Below are positions 1 to 6,032 of a DNA stretch of 6,032 bases, piece by piece (positions within the stretch are counted from its first letter, which is position 1; each line of letters begins with the position of its first letter). This stretch comes from an uncultured Aliterella sp. (lineage in GTDB: Bacteria; Cyanobacteriota; Cyanobacteriia; Cyanobacteriales; Chroococcidiopsidaceae). The position numbers were made by a program, and so were the translations under genes. Under the pieces are notes generated by a model that did not search any database, was not told the origin of the DNA, and saw only the letters and a program-made list of their open reading frames with translations. Location: the NCBI GenBank assembly GCA_905479905.1, contig CAJQOK010000547.1:1-6032 (forward strand), given 5' to 3'.

Positions 1-561
1 TTTGTTGAGTTTGTCTTCGGGTAGGTGTAGGCTGCTGGAAATTTGCTTGAAAGCTTCTACACGCTTAATTTCATCTTTAACTAATTCTGGATCAGATAAT
101 TCTAGTAAACTAAATACACCGATCGCAAATAAACGACTATATTTGAATTTGGAATTATTGGCAATTTCTTTGATTTGCGCTTGCAAGTCGTCATAACCAT
201 CTACAGGCTTTTCACCACTCAACCATGCAGTCAAGTCTTGAGGTGATAAACCTTTAGCAAAATTTCCCAATCGTTCGGCATCTTGGCGATGTTTATCAGG
301 ATCGGTATTTATAGCTTGACACAAAGCTTGAAAAATTGATTCTTTATCCCGTTCTGGTTGATAGCCTTGCATAAAGCGCTCGTAGGCGGTAACAAAACCT
401 AGCGCATATATGGGGTTGTAGCTAAAATCAGCGTTGACAGAGAGCAAGTGCGTTTCTACCATTAATTCCTCAACCACGCGGCGATAAATAGTGTTTATCG
501 GGCGAGTGTGAGTAGAATAGAAAGCTCTTTTGGTATCGGAAACAGTACGAACAGTGTTCAC
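1..561 (-). CDS. thf1: Thylakoid formation protein Thf1/Psb29, N-terminal 187 residues (3' end outside window)
   Basis: Thf1 (Psb29) supports photosystem II assembly and repair at the thylakoid membrane, and is known from the family to bind and stabilise FtsH protease complexes. The reading frame from 561 to 1 is open. It opens with VNTVRTVSDTKRAFYSTHTR (first residue read as Met), followed by PINTIYRRVVEELMVE, SYNPIYALGFVTAYERFMQG and, near residue 150, FKYSRLFAIGVFSLLE. These are the conserved blocks of cyanobacterial Thf1. Family members are about 220-240 residues, so the C-terminal coiled-coil end is missing only because the window stops. The GTG at 561-559 is chosen because the protein then begins where homologues begin (MNN-RTVSDTKR). 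No Shine-Dalgarno is visible. The frame stays open upstream to the TAA of the thioesterase (637-639), but no ATG or GTG lies in it, only a TTG at 621-619. The 75-bp spacer (562-636) shows no clear promoter or terminator; it holds a weak TCGC/GCGA stem without a U-run. Confidence 0.93.
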   Translation of the reverse strand, partial: MNTVRTVSDTKRAFYSTHTRPINTIYRRVVEELMVETHLLSVNADFSYNPIYALGFVTAYERFMQGYQPERDKESIFQALCQAINTDPDKHRQDAERLGNFAKGLSPQDLTAWLSGEKPVDGYDDLQAQIKEIANNSKFKYSRLFAIGVFSLLELSDPELVKDEIKRVEAFKQISSSLHLPEDKLNK

Positions 562-636
562 AGGTTGAGAATTAACGGGAGACGTATTAACTATTGTCTC
601 GCTTAAAGGCGACTTTGCCAAGTCAGGAAGTTTTGC

Positions 637-1590
637 TTAAGAGATCAAATACTTATTCAATTCTTGGGCTAATGCTTGAACATTGGGGGTTTTGAGCATG
701 GTTAAATGATTGCCAGGAACGGAATGCAGTACAACAGAATTTGTTAATTGACCCCAGCCTAAAGTTGTGTCGGTGGTGGTTAGGGGTTCGTTACTTTTAA
801 ATAATGCGATCGCCTTTGGGTAACTTTGGGGTGAATAATTTAATGTAGCTTGACTATTTGCCCAAAAAATCCTCATTATTCGTTCAATTGTTAATTCGTC
901 CAGCATTCGCAATCTAGTTTCTTGGGGGAAAAGGTGAGTGATTGTGGCGTTTTCTAGTAATGAAGTCCACCAGTGCGGAGAGAGAATCTGCTCAAAAGTG
1001 CTGGGAATACTAGCAGCATCGCAAATTAACTCCCAGTAATCTAGCAAGTAAGGATATATAGATTGGGGTACGGTGGTGACAAGAAATTTTAAACTATCCC
1101 AAAATGACGGTTGATTGTTGGGTATGGGTGCAAGAGTATCGAAAATTGCAAGTTTACTTACTTTTTCGCCTGCTTGGTGCAATTGTCGCGCCATTTCAAA
1201 AGCAACTAAACCGCCAAAAGACCAGCCACCTAGTTGATAAGCGCCTTTTGGTTGAACTTGACGCAATGCTTTAATATAACAAGCTGCCATTTCTTCAATG
1301 CTGGTTAATGGTGGCTGCAAACCGTCTAAACCGCAGGGTTGTAGAGCGTAAAATGGTTGGTCTTTGCCTAAATGGGTTGCTAATTCGTAATAAGGTAAAA
1401 CCACGCCGAAAATCGGATGAATGCAGAAAAATGGGGTTTTAGCGCCTTGAGGTTGAAGCGGTACTAAAGGCGACCAAGTGTAGTTTTTTTCAATGTTAGG
1501 CGCGAATTGTTCGACGGTTGGCGCACTAAAAAGCGCGGATAAAGGTAGGTTTTGGTTGAAATGCTGGTTTATTTGCTCTAATAATCCAAT
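637..1590 (-). CDS. C-terminal part of the terminal NRPS module: end of carrier protein plus type I thioesterase, cut off by a frameshift
   Basis: This frame continues the NRPS gene that starts at 4592. It begins with the rest of the carrier-protein helix bundle (IGLLEQINQHF, then LPLSALFSAPTVEQFAP), passes a short linker, and enters a thioesterase at FFCIHPIFGVVLPYYELA. The thioesterase releases the finished peptide from the carrier by hydrolysis or cyclisation. The alpha/beta-hydrolase triad looks intact: Ser in GGWSFGG (codon 1221-1219), Asp in LAIFDTLAP (1140-1138), 27 residues later, and His in VPGNHLTM (708-706). The 27-residue Ser-Asp spacing matches NRPS type I thioesterases. The frame holds no ATG. 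Its only candidate start, GTG at 1404, lies inside the first beta strand, after HPIFG, and has no ribosome binding site. Independent translation as a free type II thioesterase is therefore unlikely. A joined protein would be about 1318 residues with the triad near 1125, 1152 and 1296. The frame ends in TAA, 75 bp before thf1. Confidence 0.88.
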   Translation of the reverse strand: MGLLEQINQHFNQNLPLSALFSAPTVEQFAPNIEKNYTWSPLVPLQPQGAKTPFFCIHPIFGVVLPYYELATHLGKDQPFYALQPCGLDGLQPPLTSIEEMAACYIKALRQVQPKGAYQLGGWSFGGLVAFEMARQLHQAGEKVSKLAIFDTLAPIPNNQPSFWDSLKFLVTTVPQSIYPYLLDYWELICDAASIPSTFEQILSPHWWTSLLENATITHLFPQETRLRMLDELTIERIMRIFWANSQATLNYSPQSYPKAIALFKSNEPLTTTDTTLGWGQLTNSVVLHSVPGNHLTMLKTPNVQALAQELNKYLIS

Positions 1591-4500
1591 TCTAGTAAGG
1601 AATCTCCACCTAACTCAAAAAAGCTATCTTGTATTCCTACTCTTTCAAGCTTAAGAGTTTGCGCCCAAAATGTTGTTAGGGTTGATTCTGTTGCATTACG
1701 CGGCGCTAAAAAAGATTTGCTTGTAGTGGTATTTGAGCTTTTTAGGGCATTTCGGTCTATTTTACCGTTGGGTGTTAAAGGTAGCGATGACTGGACAATA
1801 AAAGCTGAGGGGATGGAATAATCAGGTAATTTTGCTTTGAGAAAGTCCCGCAGTTGAGTAGGGGAAAGAGTTAAGTTTGGCTGGAAGACTATATAAGCTA
1901 TCAATTGTTTACTATCAGCGTTTTCTTTCGTAACTACTACGGTGGCTTGGATTGCTGGATGTTGGGATAGGATGCTTTCAATTTCTCCTAACTCAATTCG
2001 GTAGCTACGAATTTTTACTTGTTCGTCCTGGCGACCTAAAAATTCTAGATTTCCATTGGGTAGGTAGCGAACTAAATCACCAGTTTTGTAAAATTTTGGC
2101 AAAGAGACGTTGCAGCGCAACGTCTCTACAAAGGGGTTGGGAATGAACCTTTTAACTGTTAATTCGGAACGATTGAGATAGCCTCGCGCTACTCCTAGTC
2201 CACCTATGTATAGTTCGCCGGGAATGCCTATAGGGACGGGTTGATAATTAGAGTCTAAGACGTAAAGTTGAGTGTTGGCGATCGCACGTCCTATCGAAAT
2301 ACTATCCCCAATCTCTGCAATGGTAGACCAAATAGTTGTTTCTGTTAATCCGTAAGCATTAAATAAACGCCGATTTTTTGCCCATATAGTCACGTCTCTC
2401 GTACAAGCTTCCCCCGCTAAAATGAGGGTTTGCAAAGCTGGTAATTGTTCTGGTACGAGGGTTTTTAGAACTGCTGGAGGCAAGGTAGCGTGGGTAATGG
2501 AGTGGCAACGCAAATAAGCAGTTAAGGATGCTCCTAGGCGCGATTTCTCTGGGATTAGATAAAGCGTTGCGCCGTTAGCTAATGCCATAACTATTTCAAA
2601 AATAGACGCATCAAAACTAATTGAGGCAAATTGTAAAATCCGATGTTGTAGCTTAAGGTCAAAAATCTGTCTTTGCGCGTGGATTATATTAGTTAGTCCC
2701 CGATGTTCGATTAAAACACCTTTGGGTTGTCCAGTTGTTCCTGAAGTATAGATTGCATAAGCTAGATTTGCCGCATTTACAGGACTTGTAGGATTATATT
2801 TGTTTGATAATGCGATAGCATTATCATCAATAAAAACTAATTTATGCTCCCAATCCTCGGTAAACACAGATTGTTGAGTTAGTAAAATAGTTATTTGCGA
2901 ATCTTCTAAGATGAAACGCGATCGCGCTTTAGGATAACTTGGATCTATTGGTAAATAAGCACCCCCAGCTTTGAGTATTCCTAAAATTGCCACAACGATT
3001 AACGGCGACTTTTCTAAGCAAATACCGACAAGTACATCGGGTACAACTCCCAAGCTTTGTAAGTAATGGGCAAGTTGGTTGCTTTGTTCGTTTAACTGCT
3101 GGTAGGTTAGTTGATTGTTATCGTGTATGAGTGCGATCGCACTAGGATCATTATTTACTTGTTCCTCAAATATCTGATGTATGCACTTATCAGGATAGTT
3201 TTGGTAAGTATTATTCCAGTCAATTAGTAACTGTTGGTGTTCGGTGGCGGTTAAAATGGGCAATTGTGCTAGTGTCTGCTGGGGATTATTGATAATTCCT
3301 GCTAGTAGAGTTTGCAAATGTCCCGCCATGCGGAGGATTGCAACGTGATCGCACAAATCGGTACTATAAATTATCTGCGCTTCTAATCCGGCGGAACTTT
3401 CCCAAAAATTTAACTCCAAATCTAACTTACTTGTGCCATTTTCTATCTCAAAGGGATTTAGGGTAAGTCCAGGTAATTCTAAGGCTGTAAAGGGCGTATT
3501 TTGCAGAGATACCGCTACTTGAAATAAGGGATGTTTGCTTAAATCTCGCTCTGGTTGAAGTTCTTGGACTAGCTTTTCAAAGGGTAAATCTTGATGGGCG
3601 TAAGCTTCTATTGTTACTTGTTTTACCTTTGCTAACAATTCAACAAAGGTAAGATTGCTAGACAAATTAACTCGCATGACTAAAGTATTGACAAAAAAGC
3701 CAATCAATGGTTCTAACTCGGCGCGATTGCGATTGGCGATGGGAGATCCGACAGCAATATCTTCTTGTCCTGTATAGCGATATAACAGCGTTTGTACGGC
3801 TGCTAAAATCGTCATGAATAATGTAACGCCTCTTTGCTGGTTGAAGGCTGCTAAAGACTTGCTTAGGCTGGCTGGAAGGGCTAAAAAGTTGTAAGTTGAG
3901 CCTTTATAGCTTGGAATGGGATTACGAGGGCGATCACATGGCAAATTTAAAGTTTGTAAATCGGCGAGTTGTGTCTTCCAGTAAGGTAGTTGCGACGCGA
4001 TTATTTTTGGTAACTCTTGTTTTTGCCAAGTGGCGAAATCAGCATATTGGATAGGTAAATCTGGTAATAACGAAGTATTTGTCCAAAAAGCAGCATATAA
4101 AGCGGTAATTTCTTTAATTAATACGCCAATTGACCAACCATCAGCAACAATGTGATGCAGACATAGCAGCAAAATAGAGTCGTTGACATTTAGTTGAAAT
4201 ATTGTGACTCGCAGTAGCAAGTCTGTACTAAGGTTGAAGGGAAGATTAGAGAGTGCGATCGCTTGTTTTCTTGCAGTAGTTTCTCGCTCAAGTATAGGTA
4301 AATGTTGCAAGTCTACAAGTTTCAGCTTTATACTTGCACTCGTTGCAATTACTTGATTTAGTTGTCCTTCCTCCATTGCAAAGGTTGTCCGTAAAACCTC
4401 ATGACGGCGGATTATTTCGTTAAAGGTTTGCTGTAGCGCTGTTAGATTTAAGTTTCCAGTTAGACGAATCGCCGTAGATACGTTGTAGAAAGGATTATTG

Positions 4501-4592
4501 GGCGCTAAAAGGCTTAGAAACCATAGTCTCTGTTGGGCGAAAGCAGCCGGAAAAACAAAAACTTCATCGGTAGAAATGGAGTAAGTCTGCAA
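1578..4592 (-). CDS. Terminal NRPS module, condensation-adenylation-carrier protein, frameshifted before its thioesterase
   Basis: This enzyme couples the upstream peptidyl chain to a final amino acid. Order in the 1004-residue frame: condensation domain about 15-450, with AQQRLWFL at 19-26, RHEVLRTTF at 63-71 and the catalytic HHIVADG at 146-152 (LCL-like); adenylation domain about 470-945; carrier protein from about 965, with the phosphopantetheine serine in GGDSLL (Ser998). Adenylation motifs seen: A2 KAGGAYLPID, A3 YTSGTTGQPKG (615-625), A4 FDAS (660-663), A5 NAYGLTE (745-751), A6 GELYIGG, A7 YKTGDL (835-840), A8 RIELGEIE and A10 NGKIDR with Lys944. There is no methyltransferase or epimerase. 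Aligned by eye on GrsA, the pocket reads D-A-F-T-I-A-A-I-W-K, nearest to aromatic (Phe-type) codes. The TTG start at 4592 is supported by GGGAGG six bases upstream. Two residues after GGDSLL the frame diverges and hits TAG at 1580-1578. The carrier helix resumes in another frame, so this is a frameshifted C-A-PCP-TE gene or a sequencing error. Confidence 0.93.
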   Translation of the reverse strand: MQTYSISTDEVFVFPAAFAQQRLWFLSLLAPNNPFYNVSTAIRLTGNLNLTALQQTFNEIIRRHEVLRTTFAMEEGQLNQVIATSASIKLKLVDLQHLPILERETTARKQAIALSNLPFNLSTDLLLRVTIFQLNVNDSILLLCLHHIVADGWSIGVLIKEITALYAAFWTNTSLLPDLPIQYADFATWQKQELPKIIASQLPYWKTQLADLQTLNLPCDRPRNPIPSYKGSTYNFLALPASLSKSLAAFNQQRGVTLFMTILAAVQTLLYRYTGQEDIAVGSPIANRNRAELEPLIGFFVNTLVMRVNLSSNLTFVELLAKVKQVTIEAYAHQDLPFEKLVQELQPERDLSKHPLFQVAVSLQNTPFTALELPGLTLNPFEIENGTSKLDLELNFWESSAGLEAQIIYSTDLCDHVAILRMAGHLQTLLAGIINNPQQTLAQLPILTATEHQQLLIDWNNTYQNYPDKCIHQIFEEQVNNDPSAIALIHDNNQLTYQQLNEQSNQLAHYLQSLGVVPDVLVGICLEKSPLIVVAILGILKAGGAYLPIDPSYPKARSRFILEDSQITILLTQQSVFTEDWEHKLVFIDDNAIALSNKYNPTSPVNAANLAYAIYTSGTTGQPKGVLIEHRGLTNIIHAQRQIFDLKLQHRILQFASISFDASIFEIVMALANGATLYLIPEKSRLGASLTAYLRCHSITHATLPPAVLKTLVPEQLPALQTLILAGEACTRDVTIWAKNRRLFNAYGLTETTIWSTIAEIGDSISIGRAIANTQLYVLDSNYQPVPIGIPGELYIGGLGVARGYLNRSELTVKRFIPNPFVETLRCNVSLPKFYKTGDLVRYLPNGNLEFLGRQDEQVKIRSYRIELGEIESILSQHPAIQATVVVTKENADSKQLIAYIVFQPNLTLSPTQLRDFLKAKLPDYSIPSAFIVQSSLPLTPNGKIDRNALKSSNTTTSKSFLAPRNATESTLTTFWAQTLKLERVGIQDSFFELGGDSLLELDY
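1591..1598 (-). other. Frameshift site in the NRPS gene (apparent loss of one base)
   Basis: On the coding strand the local sequence is TCC TTA CTA GAATTGG. The upstream frame gives GGDSLL and then ELDY and a TAG. Shifting by one base at CTA/GA restores GGDSLL-x-IGLLEQINQ, which has exactly the spacing of a normal carrier-protein helix (compare GGHSLLATQLISRI in the upstream module). One base therefore appears to be missing from the codon after CTA, for example GCA reduced to GA. No X-XXY-YYZ slippery heptamer is present, so programmed frameshifting is not indicated. Confidence 0.85.
2103..2127. repeat. 25-bp perfect palindromic repeat inside the NRPS adenylation domain
   Basis: Two 11-base arms, AGAGACGTTGC and GCAACGTCTCT, flank a 3-base loop. 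From general memory the arms match a palindrome family common in cyanobacterial genomes (GTAGAGACGTTGC...GCAACGTCTCTAC). The element is read in frame as residues 822-830 of the C-A-PCP protein, in the loop between adenylation motifs A6 and A7. That loop looks about five residues longer than usual, counting from NPF to YKTGD. It leaves the frame open. Confidence 0.85.
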
Positions 4593-4595
4593 GAA

Positions 4596-6032
4596 TTACC
4601 TCCCTGAGTTTTCAGGATTTTTGAGAGACGATCGCAAACGGCGATGAGCATCACGAGAAAGCGGTACAATCCCTATGTCTGCGCCTTTTTGGTGGCTGTT
4701 TTGCAAGGCTTCGATAGCTAAAGCAAGGGGCGCGATTTGAGGAGTTTCAAAGACTTTTTGCAAAGGCAATTCTACGCTGAAAGCTTCGCGGATACGGGAA
4801 ATTAGTTGAGTTGCTAGTAAAGAATGTCCCCCTAGTTGAAAGAAATTATCTTGAGTACCAACATTTTTTAGTCCTAGCAATTCTACCCAAATATTTGCTA
4901 GTTTTTGCTGGGTAGGTGATGTAGGTGCGATCGCGCCAGACGTAGCGCTAAAAGAAATCGCATTTCTGCCCCAATTTGGGACAGGAAGGGCGCGGCGATT
5001 GACTTTACCGTTAGTTGTAAGGGGGATTTTTTCTAACACCACTAAAGCAGCAGGAATCATATAATCGAGTAGATTTTGCTGGAGATATTGTTGTAACTGG
5101 GGGATGATTTGACGAGCTATTTGTGCTTGTAAAGGATTATTAGTATCTGTCTTTGCTGTGTGTCTTTCCCTTACAACCTCTCTATTAGAAGTTACTTTTT
5201 GACTAATGTTTTGAAAAATCACATCATAGCAACCTGTAGCATCGGTATTTATCCAACTTACTTCGACGGTGTAAGATAGCGGAGTTGATTTATACCAATC
5301 TTCCGGCTCAATACCTACGGTTTCTAACAAGCTTGATTCTGTACCAGTCAGCCATTGCGCGGTTTTGACGGCGGTGATTACACGAGCATTTGGTACTTTT
5401 GTTACTTGTAACATTGCTGGCTGATTTTCGAGCAAGTATTGATTTACTTTAGAAATGGTTAACTTGCCAAATTCCCAATCAAGCTGACAATCAGGAGTTT
5501 GGGTTGTTTGGGATTCAATATGCAAAATGGCGTTGTAGCGAAATTGAGTTAATTCATTGCAATTACATCCTCGTGTAAGCTGTACTTGGACATGACTAAT
5601 TCTTTTGAAGCGCTGTTGCAATGCGGGAAAGAAAGCCGGATCGATAACTAATTCTGTCTCTTGAAATAGTGCTGCTTGTAACTGTTGCTGCAACTGCTCT
5701 TGAGACGAATCCCCCTCTGAATGATGTAGTTGTACGGCTGCATGAAAAGCTGATAATAGTTGTAAGTTTCGCACATCGCCAATAAATATAAAGCCTCCTG
5801 GTGCGACGGTTTCAATTGCTTGCTCTAACACTTGCAGCAAGTAATCTAAACTAGGAAAGTATTGGACAACAGAATTAAGAATCACACAGTCAAAATTTGC
5901 AGATATCCCGGTAAAATCTGTTGCTACTTGTTGCAGTAATTTAACTTGAGGTAAAGATTCTACTAAAGGCTGTAAATATTGAATAGATGCAGAGGAAAAG
6001 TCTGTTGCTAAGTATTCGCTGCAATGAGGCGC
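4596..6032 (-). CDS. NRPS C-terminal part: N-methyltransferase domain inside an adenylation domain, then carrier protein (5' end outside window)
   Basis: These are the last 478 residues of an NRPS that activates an amino acid, N-methylates it with S-adenosylmethionine, and carries it as a thioester. The frame is open to the window edge. The GTG at 5885 is internal to the methyltransferase and is not a real start. Methyltransferase signatures, numbered from the edge: CSEYLATDFS at 4-13, FDCVILNSVVQYFPS at 47-61 and GGFIFIGDVRNLQLLSAFH at 79-97; the GxGxG-type SAM motif lies outside the window. GCYDVIFQ near 267-274 ends this region. The adenylation domain then resumes with A9 (LLDYMIP) and A10 (TTNGKVNRRAL), so the insertion is between A8 and A9, as in N-methylating modules. 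The carrier protein follows with GGHSLL (Ser404, codon 4823-4821). There is no epimerase, consistent with the LCL-type condensation domain encoded next. The tail DAHRRLRSSLK looks like a natural cyanobacterial NRPS C-terminus. TAA at 4598-4596 lies three bases before the next gene. Confidence 0.94.
   Translation of the reverse strand, partial: APHCSEYLATDFSSASIQYLQPLVESLPQVKLLQQVATDFTGISANFDCVILNSVVQYFPSLDYLLQVLEQAIETVAPGGFIFIGDVRNLQLLSAFHAAVQLHHSEGDSSQEQLQQQLQAALFQETELVIDPAFFPALQQRFKRISHVQVQLTRGCNCNELTQFRYNAILHIESQTTQTPDCQLDWEFGKLTISKVNQYLLENQPAMLQVTKVPNARVITAVKTAQWLTGTESSLLETVGIEPEDWYKSTPLSYTVEVSWINTDATGCYDVIFQNISQKVTSNREVVRERHTAKTDTNNPLQAQIARQIIPQLQQYLQQNLLDYMIPAALVVLEKIPLTTNGKVNRRALPVPNWGRNAISFSATSGAIAPTSPTQQKLANIWVELLGLKNVGTQDNFFQLGGHSLLATQLISRIREAFSVELPLQKVFETPQIAPLALAIEALQNSHQKGADIGIVPLSRDAHRRLRSSLKNPENSGR
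4599..4604 (-). promoter_or_regulatory. Shine-Dalgarno GGGAGG that fixes the TTG start of the terminal NRPS module
   Basis: On the coding strand GGGAGG-TAATTC-TTG places a strong Shine-Dalgarno six bases before the TTG at 4592-4590. The motif consists of the last two sense codons of the upstream NRPS (GGG AGG, Gly-Arg), directly before its TAA. This arrangement suggests translational coupling of the two synthetases. The nearby ATG in ACCGATGAAG is out of frame. Confidence 0.8.

Noticed and set aside
2..196. 64-codon open frame on the plus strand
   Set aside because: It lies antisense to thf1, whose frame is conserved along its whole length. The plus-strand product is Ser/Leu-rich with no recognisable domain.
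600..616. Possible terminator after the thioesterase stop (TCGC-CTTTAA-GCGA)
   Set aside because: The stem has only four base pairs and no U-run follows.
637..1404. Free-standing type II thioesterase starting at the GTG at 1404
   Set aside because: The fold begins earlier (FFCIHPIFG before the GTG), no ribosome site precedes the GTG, and the frame continues upstream into carrier-protein sequence that matches the broken NRPS end.
1588..1600. Programmed ribosomal frameshifting at the carrier-protein/thioesterase junction
   Set aside because: A -1 slip would restore the frame, but TTACTAGAATT is not a slippery heptamer, no stimulatory structure was noticed, and NRPS modules are not known to use this.
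1952..2146. 64-codon open frame on the plus strand
   Set aside because: It is antisense to adenylation motifs A6-A8 of the NRPS, which are clearly the coding frame, and has no recognisable domain.
2393..2400. Possible second copy of the palindrome arm (ACGTCTCT)
   Set aside because: Only eight bases match, there is no partner arm, and it encodes the ordinary adenylation-domain residues RDV.
4596..5885. Complete gene starting at the GTG at 5885
   Set aside because: The GTG encodes Val within the methyltransferase motif FDCVILNSVVQYFP. The frame is open and homologous upstream to the window edge.

Overview
The window is a piece of a cyanobacterial chromosome. Three things support this: an AT-leaning composition; six perfect copies of the cyanobacterial HIP1 octamer GCGATCGC (806-813, 2278-2285, 2918-2925, 3133-3140, 4255-4262, 4927-4934), where chance predicts about 0.1; and the first 187 codons of thf1/psb29, a gene limited to oxygenic phototrophs. 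The combination of NRPS genes, HIP1 and a cyanobacterial palindromic repeat suggests a Nostocales- or Chroococcidiopsis-like organism, but the genus cannot be fixed from this window.

All genes lie on the minus strand, so transcription runs from 6032 down to 1. From 6032 to 4596 is the 3' end of an NRPS gene. It encodes most of an N-methyltransferase domain inserted in an adenylation domain, then the A9-A10 end of that adenylation domain, then a carrier protein. Three bases further on, a second NRPS gene starts at a TTG codon. Its Shine-Dalgarno sequence, GGGAGG, sits inside the last codons of the first gene. This second gene encodes a complete terminal module, C-A-PCP-TE (4592 to 637). It is broken by an apparent one-base loss at about 1591-1595, just after the carrier-protein phosphopantetheine serine, so the thioesterase lies in another reading frame. 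The A domain also carries a 25-bp perfect palindrome (2103-2127) in frame between motifs A6 and A7.

After a 75-bp spacer comes thf1, from a GTG at 561 and running off the window at base 1. It concerns photosystem II maintenance and is probably unrelated to the peptide pathway. It marks the likely downstream edge of the biosynthetic cluster.

Together the two NRPS proteins would add an N-methylated residue, then a final residue whose pocket resembles phenylalanine/aromatic activators, then release the chain by hydrolysis or cyclisation. An N-methylating single module followed by a separate aromatic-type C-A-PCP-TE protein resembles the ApnC-ApnD end of anabaenopeptin synthetases. This is inference only. 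If the frameshift is real rather than a sequencing error, the assembly line has lost its releasing domain and the product is probably not made. No stretch over 300 bases lacks a gene.
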